From an uncultured Schlesneria sp. (GTDB taxonomy: Bacteria; Planctomycetota; Planctomycetia; Planctomycetales; Planctomycetaceae): a DNA stretch of 64,000 nucleotides. A model generated the notes under the pieces. It saw only the letters and a list, made by a program, of their open reading frames with translations. It was not told the origin of the DNA and searched no databases. Below, piece after piece: positions 26,946-35,980 of this stretch. The stretch covers positions 1 to 64,000 of the forward strand of contig CAIMFH010000163.1 of NCBI GenBank assembly GCA_903840265.1, read 5' to 3'. How positions within the stretch are numbered: position 1 is the first letter of the stretch; each line of letters begins with the position of its first letter. The translations under genes were made by a program, and so were the position numbers.

Positions 26946-28058
26946 ATGTCTATGATCGTGACGGGAATCGGAACCGCATCACCGCAAATTAGTGTCACTC
27001 AGACAGCCACCTACGAGACGACTCAGGAGCTATGCTGCGAGTCCGATGAGCATCGTCGTGTGATGCAGCTCATCTATCAGGGAGCTGGAGTTCAACAACG
27101 AGGCACGGTGCTGCTGGATACGCCCGTCGAGCAAGTGAACGACGACACTGCGTTCTTCAAGGCCCGCCGCGATCTGGATGATTTCGGCCCGACAACGGGC
27201 GAACGCATGCAGAAGTATGAAGAGCATGCACTGATTCTCGCGCTGAAGTCGTGCGAAGACGCACTGTCACAGGCCGACCAGGATGTGGCCGAAATCACGC
27301 ATCTGGTGACAGTTTCGTGCAGCGGATTCAGCGCACCGGGCTTCGATATTGGTCTGATCCAGGAACTGGGGCTCTCGCCAGAGACCTCACGCACGCACCT
27401 TGGTTTCATGGGATGTCATGGCTCATTTAACGCTTTGCGAGTTGCCAAAGCTTATGTCGATGCCGATCCGAAAGCGGTCGTGCTGGTCTGCTCGGTCGAA
27501 CTCTGCAGTCTGCACCATCACTACGGGTGGTCCACCGAAAAGGTGATCGCGAACGCCCTCTTCGCCGACGGATCCGCAGCCGTGGTTTGCCGCAATGCTC
27601 CAAGCGGTCAGATCCCAGCCCATTCGAAATATGAAGTGATTCGCAGCGGATCGCACGTCCTGCCAAAGACGCTGGGCGCGATGAGCTGGCGGATCCGCGA
27701 TCATGGATTCGAAATGACCCTGTCGCAGAAGGTGCCTGCCCTCATCGAGCAAAACCTGAAAGCGTGGATGGTCGATTTCCTCGCCAAAGACGGGCTGACA
27801 ATTCAGGACATCAGCGGTTGGGCCATCCATCCCGGAGGCCCACGCATCCTGGACGCCTGCGTCACTGCCCTGTCCATCTCGACCGATGACGTCATGCCTT
27901 CGCGGGAAGTTCTGGCTCGATACGGCAACATGTCGTCCGCGACTGTGCTGTTTTTACTGAAGCATATGAAGCAGCAACCGCTGGTGGGACCAGTTGTCGC
28001 GCTCGGATTCGGCCCTGGCCTGACAATTGAAGCCATGTTGCTGAACTCGGAGTCATAA
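26946..28058 (+). CDS. Type III polyketide synthase (chalcone synthase-like)
   Basis: 370 residues, the family's usual size. Type III synthases are homodimers that condense malonyl-CoA onto a starter acyl-CoA without acyl carrier protein. The catalytic triad is complete: Cys157 in LGFMGCHGSFNAL, His295 in GWAIHPGGPRILD, and Asn328 in RYGNMSSATVLFLL. The C-terminal GFGPGLTIE loop is also present. Substrate cannot be read from the sequence; bacterial relatives make alkylresorcinols, alkylpyrones or tetrahydroxynaphthalene. The thiamine-dependent enzyme 36 bases downstream may share its transcript, although a biosynthetic link is not established. Confidence 0.94.
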   Translation: MSMIVTGIGTASPQISVTQTATYETTQELCCESDEHRRVMQLIYQGAGVQQRGTVLLDTPVEQVNDDTAFFKARRDLDDFGPTTGERMQKYEEHALILALKSCEDALSQADQDVAEITHLVTVSCSGFSAPGFDIGLIQELGLSPETSRTHLGFMGCHGSFNALRVAKAYVDADPKAVVLVCSVELCSLHHHYGWSTEKVIANALFADGSAAVVCRNAPSGQIPAHSKYEVIRSGSHVLPKTLGAMSWRIRDHGFEMTLSQKVPALIEQNLKAWMVDFLAKDGLTIQDISGWAIHPGGPRILDACVTALSISTDDVMPSREVLARYGNMSSATVLFLLKHMKQQPLVGPVVALGFGPGLTIEAMLLNSES

Positions 28059-28094
28059 ACAGTCCAGTCTCTCCCATCGCACGGAGGCGGTCGC

Positions 28095-29843
28095 ATGTCA
28101 ACAGTCGGAGACGCGATGGTTCAGATGTTCGCCTCCGCCGGAGTCGAACGAATCTATGGGCTGGCGGGCGATTCGTTGAACGGCATCACCGATGCCGTTC
28201 GGCGCCATGAGACGATCGAATGGATGCATGTTCGTCATGAAGAAGCCGCCGCCTTCGCAGCGGGAGCCGAGGCGCACCTTACGGGGCGCCTCGCTGTCTG
28301 CGCGGGGAGCTGCGGACCGGGTAATCTGCATCTGATCAACGGCTTGTACGACTGCCATCGTAGTCGTGTTCCCGTCGTTGCCATCGCTTCGCAGATTCCC
28401 AGTCAAGAATTGGGAACTGGCTACTTCCAGGAGACGCACCCCGAGCACATCTTCGCTCAATGCAGTCATTTCTGCGAAGTGGTCTCCAGCGCCGATCAAG
28501 TACCACGTCTGTTGAACATCGCAATGCAGACCGCACTCTCGAAGCGCGGGGTAGCGGTGATCATTCTGCCGGGCAACCTGGTGATGCAGAAATTGACGTC
28601 CAAGATCCCACCGGGCCGTTTCCCCGAACCAAAGCCCAGTCTTTCACCGTCCGAGTTTGAATTGGACGAGTTGGCCGGGCTGCTGAATGGTGCGAAGGAC
28701 GTGACCATTCTGGCCGGCGCCGGTTGCGCGGGGGCTCATACCGAGTTGATCGACTTGGCTGCTCGATTGAAAGCACCCATTGTCCATGCGATGCGCGGCA
28801 AGGAGCACATCGAGTATGACAATCCGTATGACGTTGGCATGACCGGACTGCTGGGCTTTGCATCCGGTTATCATGCGATGATGAATTGCAGCATGCTGTT
28901 GATGCTGGGAACAGATTTCCCATATCCGCAATTCTACCCGACGGGTGCCACGATCGTGCAGATCGATGCTCGCGGCGAACAGTTGGGCAGACGTACCCAC
29001 GTTAACTATGGTTATGTCGGTGACACCAAGACCACGCTGCGACAGTTGCTGCCCCGCTTGCAACAACACCAGGACGAAGAGCATTTGAACGGCTCCAAGG
29101 CCGATTATGCCAAGGCTCGCCAGAGCTTAAACGACCTAGCCGTTGAAGACGCAGACGAGTCCATCATTCATCCGCAGTATGTGACGCGAGTCCTGGATGA
29201 ACTCGCCGCACGCGATGCGATCTTTACCTGCGATGTCGGGACACCGACAGTCTGGGCTGCCAGATACCTGACGATGAACGGTCAGCGACGACTGATTGGT
29301 TCGTTCAATCACGGCTCGATGGCAAACGCTCTGCCTCAGGCCATCGGTGCCTCAGCCAGTCACAAGGGGCGGCAGGTAATCGCCATGTCGGGCGACGGCG
29401 GAATCGCCATGATGCTGGGCGATCTGTTGACGCTGCAGCAATTGAATCTGCCCGTCAAAATCATCGTCTTCAAGAATGATTCGCTGGGTTTTGTCGAACT
29501 GGAAATGAAAGCGGCGGGAATACTCGACTTCGGAACAGACTTAAAGAATCCTGATTTCGCCAAGATCGCCGATGCCTCTGGATTGCTGGGGCTCACCGTC
29601 GAGAAATCGTCAGATGTGCGTCCCAAGATTGCACAGGCATTGGCACACGACGGTCCGGCACTGGTCGAAATCGCGGTCACGCGACAAGAACTGTCGATGC
29701 CACCCACGATCACACTTGATCAAATCAGTGGTCTGGGTTTATTCATGATTAAGGCGGTTCTCAGTGGGCGAGGTACCGAAGTGATCGACCTCGCCAAAGT
29801 GAACTTGTTACGCAACATTGCCGGCGTGATGGGTCTTAAGTAG
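28095..29843 (+). CDS. Thiamine-diphosphate enzyme, PoxB-like pyruvate oxidase
   Basis: 582 residues, close to E. coli PoxB (572). The Pyr domain carries Glu49 in VRHEEAAAF, which activates thiamine diphosphate. The central domain should bind FAD in oxidases (TDFPYPQFYPTGATIVQID). The PP domain has GDGGIAMMLGDLLTLQQLNL and the NDS motif in FKNDSLGFVELE. Unlike acetolactate synthases, it has a C-terminal extension past PPTITLDQISG that could be the membrane-activation helix of PoxB (LFMIKAVLSGRGTEVIDLAK). It probably decarboxylates pyruvate to acetate with quinone as acceptor. ACGGAGG precedes the ATG. Confidence 0.85.
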   Translation: MSTVGDAMVQMFASAGVERIYGLAGDSLNGITDAVRRHETIEWMHVRHEEAAAFAAGAEAHLTGRLAVCAGSCGPGNLHLINGLYDCHRSRVPVVAIASQIPSQELGTGYFQETHPEHIFAQCSHFCEVVSSADQVPRLLNIAMQTALSKRGVAVIILPGNLVMQKLTSKIPPGRFPEPKPSLSPSEFELDELAGLLNGAKDVTILAGAGCAGAHTELIDLAARLKAPIVHAMRGKEHIEYDNPYDVGMTGLLGFASGYHAMMNCSMLLMLGTDFPYPQFYPTGATIVQIDARGEQLGRRTHVNYGYVGDTKTTLRQLLPRLQQHQDEEHLNGSKADYAKARQSLNDLAVEDADESIIHPQYVTRVLDELAARDAIFTCDVGTPTVWAARYLTMNGQRRLIGSFNHGSMANALPQAIGASASHKGRQVIAMSGDGGIAMMLGDLLTLQQLNLPVKIIVFKNDSLGFVELEMKAAGILDFGTDLKNPDFAKIADASGLLGLTVEKSSDVRPKIAQALAHDGPALVEIAVTRQELSMPPTITLDQISGLGLFMIKAVLSGRGTEVIDLAKVNLLRNIAGVMGLK

Positions 29844-29885
29844 GACGCGACGACAAGTGCCCTCCATTCTGGTATCTTCGGCGTT

Positions 29886-30827
29886 ATGAACGGATTGACT
29901 GTCTCACATTTGCGGAAGTGCTACGGCGACCTGACTGCCGTTGAGGATTTGGACCTGCAAGTTAGGCGGGGGGAAATCTTCGGCTTGATCGGACCCAACG
30001 GCGCCGGCAAGTCCACCAGCATGATGATGATCATCGGATTGCTGAAGCCAGACTCCGGAACGATCTCCTTTGATGATCAGCCGTTTGATATCCGCAGTTC
30101 AGAAATGCGATCCCGGTTCGGTCTGGTTCCTCAAAACCTGGCGATTTACCCGGAATTGACGGCGATTCAGAATCTCAGGTTCTTCGGCCGCCTGAACGGA
30201 TTATCCGGTCAAAAGCTGAACGAGCGAATTGATTTTGTCTTGCACATCACGGGGCTTCAGGACAAAGCCAATCATAAGGTCGACACATTTTCCGGAGGGA
30301 TGGCACGACGCCTTAATTTCGGCGTCGCGCTGGTCCATGAACCCGAATTTGTCGTTCTGGACGAACCGACTGTCGGAATCGATCCACAGTCGAGAACCAA
30401 CTTGCTGGACGGAATTCGAGAGCTCAAAAAGCGGGGCGCGGGCGTCCTTTATGCGTCGCACTACATGGAAGAAGTCGAAGCGATCTGCGATCGCGTTGCG
30501 ATCATGGATCACGGTCGGCTTCTAAAAGAAGGAACGCTCGACGAACTGCTTGACCGAAACCAGGCCGAACTCGCCATCGATGTGGAATCGCTGCCGGACG
30601 ACGTTGCAACCAAACTACGTGAGATCGCAGAAATCGAGACCAATCCCGCGGGGAAGATTCGCATCCAGGTCAGCCATTCATTACATCACCGAGACGACTC
30701 CAATCATCTTCGCAGCGTCTTTGAGATTTTGGACCAGGCAGGCATCCCGCTGGAGAATGTGACTTCGCAACAAACGAGTCTCGAAACGCTCTTCCTCAAA
30801 CTGACTGGCAGAAAGTTGAGGGATTGA
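29886..30827 (+). CDS. ABC-2 type exporter, ATP-binding subunit
   Basis: 313 residues. Walker A GPNGAGKSTSM, signature FSGGMARRLN and Walker B FVVLDEPTVGIDPQSR identify the ATPase; the H-loop lies in YASHYMEEVEAICDR. The DRI/multidrug-type C-terminal tail (from about 220) ends ENVTSQQTSLETLFLKLTGR, as in ABC-2 exporters such as YhhJ- or CcmA-like systems. Its stop overlaps the permease start by one base (TGATG), so subunits are translationally coupled. Substrate is unknown. Confidence 0.92.
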   Translation: MNGLTVSHLRKCYGDLTAVEDLDLQVRRGEIFGLIGPNGAGKSTSMMMIIGLLKPDSGTISFDDQPFDIRSSEMRSRFGLVPQNLAIYPELTAIQNLRFFGRLNGLSGQKLNERIDFVLHITGLQDKANHKVDTFSGGMARRLNFGVALVHEPEFVVLDEPTVGIDPQSRTNLLDGIRELKKRGAGVLYASHYMEEVEAICDRVAIMDHGRLLKEGTLDELLDRNQAELAIDVESLPDDVATKLREIAEIETNPAGKIRIQVSHSLHHRDDSNHLRSVFEILDQAGIPLENVTSQQTSLETLFLKLTGRKLRD

Positions 30828-32059
30828 TGGGTGCCTGGGTCATCACTCTGAAAGATCTCCGCCTGATCGCTCAAGATCGCGGCGCGCTCTTTACGCTGCT
30901 CGCATTGCCGATCGTGTTCATCGCCATCCTGGGGATGTCGACGGGCCAGATGCTCTCGCAACGCGACGATGTCAAGCTGATCAATATCGGTTTCGTCGAC
31001 GAAGATCAGACCGAACTGTCTGAAGCGATCTTTGATAATTTGCATTCGATCGGCGGCCTGAAAGTATCCAAGGTTCGAAATCACGTCGAGGCGTTGCGAG
31101 AACTGCAGGACGGTCGCAATGGTTTGGCAATTACCGTTGGCAAAGACTTCCACAATCGAGTCGAAGACCTGGATATGGGGGACGTGCTCGACGCCCGGCA
31201 CGGCAAGCTGGAACATGGCCTCTCGTCACTCGACATTCAAGTCGATTGCGGTGCTGCCTATGTCAGCGTCGAAGACATGGTGAAGTACGTCGCGTTTGCA
31301 GCAGTCATGCAGTCGGTCGCCCCGGCCGTCACGCGTCGATCGTCTTTGTTTTCTCGCGTCGTCGATCAGATGCTTGAGCGACACAAGCAGGAAGCCAGCG
31401 AGGGAGGCAACGCCAATCCGGGTACGGCCGAACCCGTGAGACGGACCACCAACATCATCTATCAAACGCTGGTCCCGGCGTTCATGGTGCTATTCGCTTT
31501 CTTCCTCGTGAATATCATGGCCAGTTCCTTCATTGGTGAGCGCGATCGCGGCACGCTGCGACGCATGCAGGCGACCCGAGTCACCCCCGTCCAGTTGCTG
31601 ACAGGCAAAACGCTGCCGTTCTTGCTGGTGTCGGTCGTGCAAAGCGTCCTGTTGTTCCTCTCGGGCAAACTCATGTTCGGCATGTCCTGGGGTACTCACC
31701 CCGCAATGCTGTTACCCGTAATCCTGACCACCTCGTTCGCCGCCACGGGACTGGGATTGCTCGTCGCGACATTCGTTCGGACCGAATCTCAAGTCTCCTC
31801 CTACTCCACCTTCCTGGTCGTGGTACTGGCAGGGATCAGCGGTTGCTACATGCCGCGCGATTGGTTGCCCGAAATCATGAAAAACATCAGCCTCGCCACG
31901 CCTCATGCCTGGGCGTTGATCGGATATCAGGAGCTACTTACGCGTGAACAGCCAAATCTGCAACTGGTCGCGAAATGTTGCGGTATTCTAACAGCCATGG
32001 GCGGGGCCTGCTTTGCGTTCGGTTGCGTCCGATTCCGCAGATTCGAGTACCCTGTCTAA
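30827..32059 (+). CDS. ABC-2 type exporter, permease subunit
   Basis: 410 residues from ATG 30827. The architecture is that of ABC-2 permeases: one membrane segment (TLLALPIVFIAILGMS), a large extracytoplasmic domain of about 200 residues, and five or so C-terminal segments beginning LVPAFMVLFAFFLVNIMASS. The motif SSFIGERDRGTLRRMQATRVTP before the next helix is typical of the family. The last part contains GISGCYMPRDWLPEIMKNIS and PHAWALIGYQELL. It works with the upstream ATPase. Confidence 0.92.
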   Translation: MGAWVITLKDLRLIAQDRGALFTLLALPIVFIAILGMSTGQMLSQRDDVKLINIGFVDEDQTELSEAIFDNLHSIGGLKVSKVRNHVEALRELQDGRNGLAITVGKDFHNRVEDLDMGDVLDARHGKLEHGLSSLDIQVDCGAAYVSVEDMVKYVAFAAVMQSVAPAVTRRSSLFSRVVDQMLERHKQEASEGGNANPGTAEPVRRTTNIIYQTLVPAFMVLFAFFLVNIMASSFIGERDRGTLRRMQATRVTPVQLLTGKTLPFLLVSVVQSVLLFLSGKLMFGMSWGTHPAMLLPVILTTSFAATGLGLLVATFVRTESQVSSYSTFLVVVLAGISGCYMPRDWLPEIMKNISLATPHAWALIGYQELLTREQPNLQLVAKCCGILTAMGGACFAFGCVRFRRFEYPV

Positions 32060-32322
32060 GCCTAGATGGCATGAATAGCAGGCCAGCCACCAAGTATCGC
32101 TGCGTGCAGATTTTGCGGCCGTGAATGTCTAAATTACATTCACTCTCTTGGCTAGCTCCTTCGTGTCCAATTAATTCCCTCATTCAGCGCATTTCCTTGC
32201 TGTCGAAGTAGCTTAGGGTGTGGCACGCGCTCATAATGCGCGTTCACAACGCAATTCAACTCAAAAATCCATCGCCGAGCTTCGTTGGCGAAGTCGTCAG
32301 CACGAATAACCAGGGAACAGAC
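32060..32322. promoter_or_regulatory. Leader region of the stressosome block
   Basis: About 260 bases without a supported gene, before six closely packed genes. It presumably carries their promoter. No sigma-B-like element can be claimed by eye. Confidence 0.35.
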
Positions 32323-33183
32323 ATGCCGAAAAACAAATCGCGAATCGCAGAGATTCTCAAAGCACATCAGGACGATCTTGCCGCGGAATGGGTCAAGAAT
32401 CTGCAGGCGACCGGAACTGGTAAGGATTCACGAATCAGTGAATCTCAACTGCGAGAGCAGACGAAAGAATTCCTGGTCCTGCTGAGTGAAGCCGCCGCCG
32501 TAGGTGGTGATGTGCACAGCCAAGCGTGGAACGCGACGGTCGACTTCCTGGAGGACGTGTCACGCTCACGAGTCCAGCAGGGCTTTACCTCCGAAGAAAC
32601 GGCTCGATTTATCTTCTCGTTCAAGCAGCCGTTGTTTGCTCGATTGCGAGCGGAACTGGCAAAAGACCACGAAGCATTCGCTGAAGAGACCTGGGCAGCC
32701 ACCGAACTGCTCGACAAGATGGGATTGATCACCATCGCGGCGTTTCAGAAGACCCGCGAAGATCTGATCAACCGGCAACAGCAAGAGATGCTGGAACTCT
32801 CGACCCCCGTCGTCAAGATGTGGGATGGGATTTTGGCCCTGCCCATGATCGGCACGCTCGACAGTGCTCGTACTCAGATCGTGATGGAATCGTTACTGCA
32901 GCGAATAGTTGATACCGGAGCGGAACTGGCGATCATTGATATCACCGGCGTTCCGACGGTGGATACGCTGGTCGCCCAACATCTCCTCAAGACCGTTACG
33001 GCGATCCGCCTGATGGGTGCCGACTGCATCATCTCCGGCGTCCGACCACAGATCGCTCAGACCATCGTCCACTTGGGTGTCGATCTGCAAGGGGTCACCA
33101 CGAAGGCCAATCTGGCCGATGCACTCAGCCTGGCTCTCAAGAAGTTGGGGTTTGCTGTCACTCGAACCAAAGCAGCAAACTAG
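32323..33183 (+). CDS. RsbR-like stressosome protein (RsbRD-type N-terminus, STAS)
   Basis: 286 residues from ATG 32323; the longer frame from 32218 has no similarity. The N-terminal half (about 1-150, ILKAHQDDLAAEWVKNLQ) resembles the RsbRD sensory domain and not the globin domain of RsbRA. The C-terminal STAS domain (about 160-278) has ELAIIDITGVPTVDTLVAQH and GADCIISGVRPQIAQTIVHL. Thr215 in PTVDT aligns with a kinase target site in Bacillus RsbR. The second site is Ser238 (IISGVRP) where Bacillus has Thr. With RsbS it should build the stressosome shell that holds RsbT. Confidence 0.9.
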   Translation: MPKNKSRIAEILKAHQDDLAAEWVKNLQATGTGKDSRISESQLREQTKEFLVLLSEAAAVGGDVHSQAWNATVDFLEDVSRSRVQQGFTSEETARFIFSFKQPLFARLRAELAKDHEAFAEETWAATELLDKMGLITIAAFQKTREDLINRQQQEMLELSTPVVKMWDGILALPMIGTLDSARTQIVMESLLQRIVDTGAELAIIDITGVPTVDTLVAQHLLKTVTAIRLMGADCIISGVRPQIAQTIVHLGVDLQGVTTKANLADALSLALKKLGFAVTRTKAAN

Positions 33184-33196
33184 TTGAAGGAACGCA

Positions 33197-33628
33197 ATGG
33201 ACCGGATTCCAATTCTTCGCATGGGCGAATTTCTGCTCGTGTCGATCCAAGTCGATATGCATGATCAGTTGGCGATGACCCTGCAGGACGATCTTACGTC
33301 CATGATTGAACGCACGGGTGCCCGCGGCGTCCTGATCGATATTTCCGCTCTGGAAATGGTCGACTCCTTCATCGGACGCATGATCGCCAATATCTCGGGG
33401 ATGTCTCGCATTCTCGACGCCCATACCGTCGTCGTCGGTATGCAACCTGCAGTGGCCATCACACTGGTGGAACTCGGTTTGTCTTTGCCCGGTGTGAAAA
33501 TGGCGCTCAATATCGAAAAAGGAATGGCATATTTGCGAGCCCAGCGGGCTGCGGAAGAAGGCGATGGCCCCAATGACTTGCGCTATTCGGATGATGGGGG
33601 GGCAGGTTATGGCACTCGTCAAGAGTGA
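33197..33628 (+). CDS. rsbS: RsbS-like stressosome scaffold (STAS)
   Basis: 143 residues, essentially a single STAS domain. RsbS binds and inactivates the RsbT kinase until phosphorylated. RIPILRMGEFLLVSIQVDMHD is the expected opening, and GVLIDISALEMVDSFIGRMI contains Ser57, which I align with the Ser59 phosphorylation site of Bacillus RsbS. VVVGMQPAVAITLVELGLSL is the second family motif. It has a 20-residue C-terminal extension beyond Bacillus RsbS. It lies 13 bases after rsbR and overlaps rsbT by 20 bases. Confidence 0.92.
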   Translation: MDRIPILRMGEFLLVSIQVDMHDQLAMTLQDDLTSMIERTGARGVLIDISALEMVDSFIGRMIANISGMSRILDAHTVVVGMQPAVAITLVELGLSLPGVKMALNIEKGMAYLRAQRAAEEGDGPNDLRYSDDGGAGYGTRQE

Positions 33629-34013
33629 GGAACTACCCGTTCGAATTGAACAAGATGTCGTGATGGCGCGTCAAGCAGTCCGTCGGCTGTCGGTCGAATT
33701 GAAGTTCAGCCTGGTCGATCAAACGAAGATGGTGACAGCCGCCAGCGAACTGGCACGTAACACCGTCGTTTATGGCGGCGGCGGCACCATGCGCTGCGAA
33801 GTCCTCATCGACGGCGGTAAATCTGGACTAAGGCTGACTTTTGAGGATCAAGGGCCCGGTATTCCTGACATGAGCCTGGCCATGAAAGACGGCTGGACCA
33901 GCGGCGGCGGCATGGGGATGGGACTTTCCGGAGCCAAACGTCTGGTCAACGATTTTGAGATTGTCAGCGAAGTCGGCAAAGGGACGCGGGTGACCATTAC
34001 CCGTTGGAAGTAA
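33609..34013 (+). CDS. rsbT: RsbT-like serine/threonine kinase
   Basis: 134 residues from ATG 33609 (inside the end of rsbS). RsbT is a GHKL-fold kinase that phosphorylates RsbR and RsbS and, once free, activates a downstream partner. The N-box AASELARNTVVYGGGG, G1 FEDQGPGIPDMSLAMKDG and glycine lid SGGGMGMGLSGAKRLVNDF are all intact. The match to Bacillus RsbT length (133) is close. The usual partner there is RsbU phosphatase; here the next gene is a kinase-phosphatase fusion. Confidence 0.93.
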   Translation: MALVKSEELPVRIEQDVVMARQAVRRLSVELKFSLVDQTKMVTAASELARNTVVYGGGGTMRCEVLIDGGKSGLRLTFEDQGPGIPDMSLAMKDGWTSGGGMGMGLSGAKRLVNDFEIVSEVGKGTRVTITRWK

Positions 34014-34016
34014 TTC

Positions 34017-35045
34017 ATGGCGGCGATGCATTTAAAGGTCCCTGTGCGGGAGCAAAGCCAGATCGGCGATGCGCGACGGCAAGCCACGAAGATCGCCGAC
34101 GAGCACGGCTTGGACGAAACGTGCCGGGGCCGCATCGCCTTGGTCGTCACCGAACTGGCCACGAATCTGGTTCGCTACGGCAAAGAGGGAGAAATTCTCG
34201 TTCGCGCCGACATCGTCAATGATCAAAAGTTACTCGAAGTGATCGCGATCGATCGCGGTCCTGGAATCGCCAACATTCAGAGATGCCTGGTCGATGGTTA
34301 CTCCACGGGAGGGACACCCGGTAATGGAATGGGTGCCATCCAGCGGCTGAGCCTGACTTTTGAGATCTATTCAGCCGTCCCGGCGGGCACTGTGATCTAC
34401 TGCCAAGTCGGTGAACAGGAAACCGCGCGTCCACCCAAACTCCATAGCACATGGAGTGCGATCAACATTCCGGCTCTTCACGAGATGGTTAGCGGCGACA
34501 CGTGGCGCGTGTGCGAACGCGATCATCAGCTCTCCGTGTTGGTTGTCGACGGGTTGGGACATGGACCTGAAGCGGCGATTGCTGCCGAGGCGGGTGCCGA
34601 GGCATTTGATCGTGATCCATTCCTTCCGCTGGTGTCAATGATTGAGAATCTGCACGTCAGGATGCGAGGAACTCGAGGCGCGGCCTTGGCCGTGGCACAG
34701 ATCGATACGAAGAGCCAGCAGGTGAAATATGCTGGTGTTGGTAATATCTCGGCATCGATTAGGGAGTCTGGCGGTGGCACGGGGCGCGGGCTATTCTCGC
34801 ACAATGGCATCGTCGGCGTGCAGTTCCGTAAAGCACAAGAGTTCGATTACCCATGTCCGCCAGGTGCTTTGCTGATTCTGCACTCGGATGGACTGCAGAC
34901 GCGTTGGTCGTTAGATAACTATCCGGGATTACAGCAACGACATCCCGGCCTGATCGCCGCCGTACTCTATCGTGACTTTTGTCGCGGTCGAGATGATGTG
35001 ACTGTCGTTGTGATTCGCCTGCCTGCCACAGGATCGAGGGCTTGA
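34017..35045 (+). CDS. Fused RsbT-like GHKL domain and PP2C/SpoIIE phosphatase
   Basis: 342 residues. Residues about 1-135 are a second GHKL kinase domain, with LVVTELATNLVRYGKEGEIL, AIDRGPGIANIQRCLVDGYS and the glycine lid GGTPGNGMGAIQRLS. Residues about 150-340 are a PP2C-like phosphatase resembling RsbX, with LSVLVVDGLGHGPEAAIAAE carrying the D-G metal motif, ALAVAQID, VGNIS and ILHSDGLQTRW near the end, and DFCRGRDDVTVVVIRL. In Bacillus RsbX resets the stressosome by dephosphorylating RsbR and RsbS. The fusion could give both activities to one protein. It starts three bases after rsbT. Confidence 0.88.
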   Translation: MAAMHLKVPVREQSQIGDARRQATKIADEHGLDETCRGRIALVVTELATNLVRYGKEGEILVRADIVNDQKLLEVIAIDRGPGIANIQRCLVDGYSTGGTPGNGMGAIQRLSLTFEIYSAVPAGTVIYCQVGEQETARPPKLHSTWSAINIPALHEMVSGDTWRVCERDHQLSVLVVDGLGHGPEAAIAAEAGAEAFDRDPFLPLVSMIENLHVRMRGTRGAALAVAQIDTKSQQVKYAGVGNISASIRESGGGTGRGLFSHNGIVGVQFRKAQEFDYPCPPGALLILHSDGLQTRWSLDNYPGLQQRHPGLIAAVLYRDFCRGRDDVTVVVIRLPATGSRA

Positions 35046-35980
35046 TGACGACCGAGACCTCGAACACCCCCTGTCCTGAACAAGAGAACGCGTCACTGCG
35101 GGCTCAGATTCAGTCGCTGGAGCAGCAGGTCAACATCCTGAACGGTGAGCTCGCCGAGACCAACCAAGGTGTCGTGGCTCTCTATGCAGAACTCGACAAC
35201 AACGCGATTGCGCTTCGCGAAGCGTCCGAATTGAAGAGTCGCTTCCTGTCCTACATGAGCCACGAGTTCCGCACGCCACTGGGATCAATCCGCAGCATTG
35301 CGCGAATTCTGCTTGACCAGATGGACGGCCCCCTCACCGGCGAACAGACCAGGCAGGTCAAGTTCATCCAGCAAGCGGCCGTCGAACTGAATGAGACCGT
35401 GAATGATTTGCTCGACCTTGCCAAGATCGAAGCGGGCCGTATCAGCATCTCGCCTGCCTGGTTTGAACTGGTCGACCTCTTCGAAGCCATCCGCGGCATG
35501 TTCAAACCACTGCTCGTCAATGACGCCGTCTCCCTGATTTTGGAAGAACCTGGCGAGATGCCACGCGTCTATACCGACGACAAGAAGCTTTCGCAAATCC
35601 TGCGAAACTTCATCTCCAATTCGTTGAAGTTCACCAACGCCGGCGAGATTCGCGTTTCCGCTCGCCGCACGGGCGAGAATGAGGTGACATTCGCTGTCTC
35701 TGATACCGGAATTGGGATCGCCCCGGAATATCATCAGGCGATCTTCAAAGACTTCGTGCAGATCGATTCGCCGACGCAGCGGAAGTGGCGCGGCACCGGA
35801 TTGGGGTTGTCGCTTAGCAAGAAGTTCGCGGAACTGCTCGGGGGCAGTGTCGCCTTGCAGAGTGAGCTAAACGTCGGCTCGACGTTTTCAGTAACGGTTC
35901 CTCTGCGTTACGATGGGGCGGAAAATCTAGGAACGAACGATAGAACAGGCGACGGGAGGACGCCGTGGTATGTTAAATAG
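35045..35980 (+). CDS. Soluble sensor histidine kinase in the stressosome block
   Basis: 311 residues from ATG 35045 (TGATG overlap with the preceding stop). No membrane segment is present. Residues about 12-62 form a coiled coil (ENASLRAQIQSLEQQVNILN). HisKA follows, with His73 in FLSYMSHEFRTPLGSI, and HATPase_c has N-box LRNFISNSLKFTNAG, SDTGIGIAPEYHQ and GTGLGLSLSKKFAELLGG. It has no sensor domain of its own, so input must come through the coiled coil or a partner. In stressosome modules lacking sigma-B, such kinases are proposed targets of freed RsbT; this is inference here. Confidence 0.92.
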   Translation: MTTETSNTPCPEQENASLRAQIQSLEQQVNILNGELAETNQGVVALYAELDNNAIALREASELKSRFLSYMSHEFRTPLGSIRSIARILLDQMDGPLTGEQTRQVKFIQQAAVELNETVNDLLDLAKIEAGRISISPAWFELVDLFEAIRGMFKPLLVNDAVSLILEEPGEMPRVYTDDKKLSQILRNFISNSLKFTNAGEIRVSARRTGENEVTFAVSDTGIGIAPEYHQAIFKDFVQIDSPTQRKWRGTGLGLSLSKKFAELLGGSVALQSELNVGSTFSVTVPLRYDGAENLGTNDRTGDGRTPWYVK

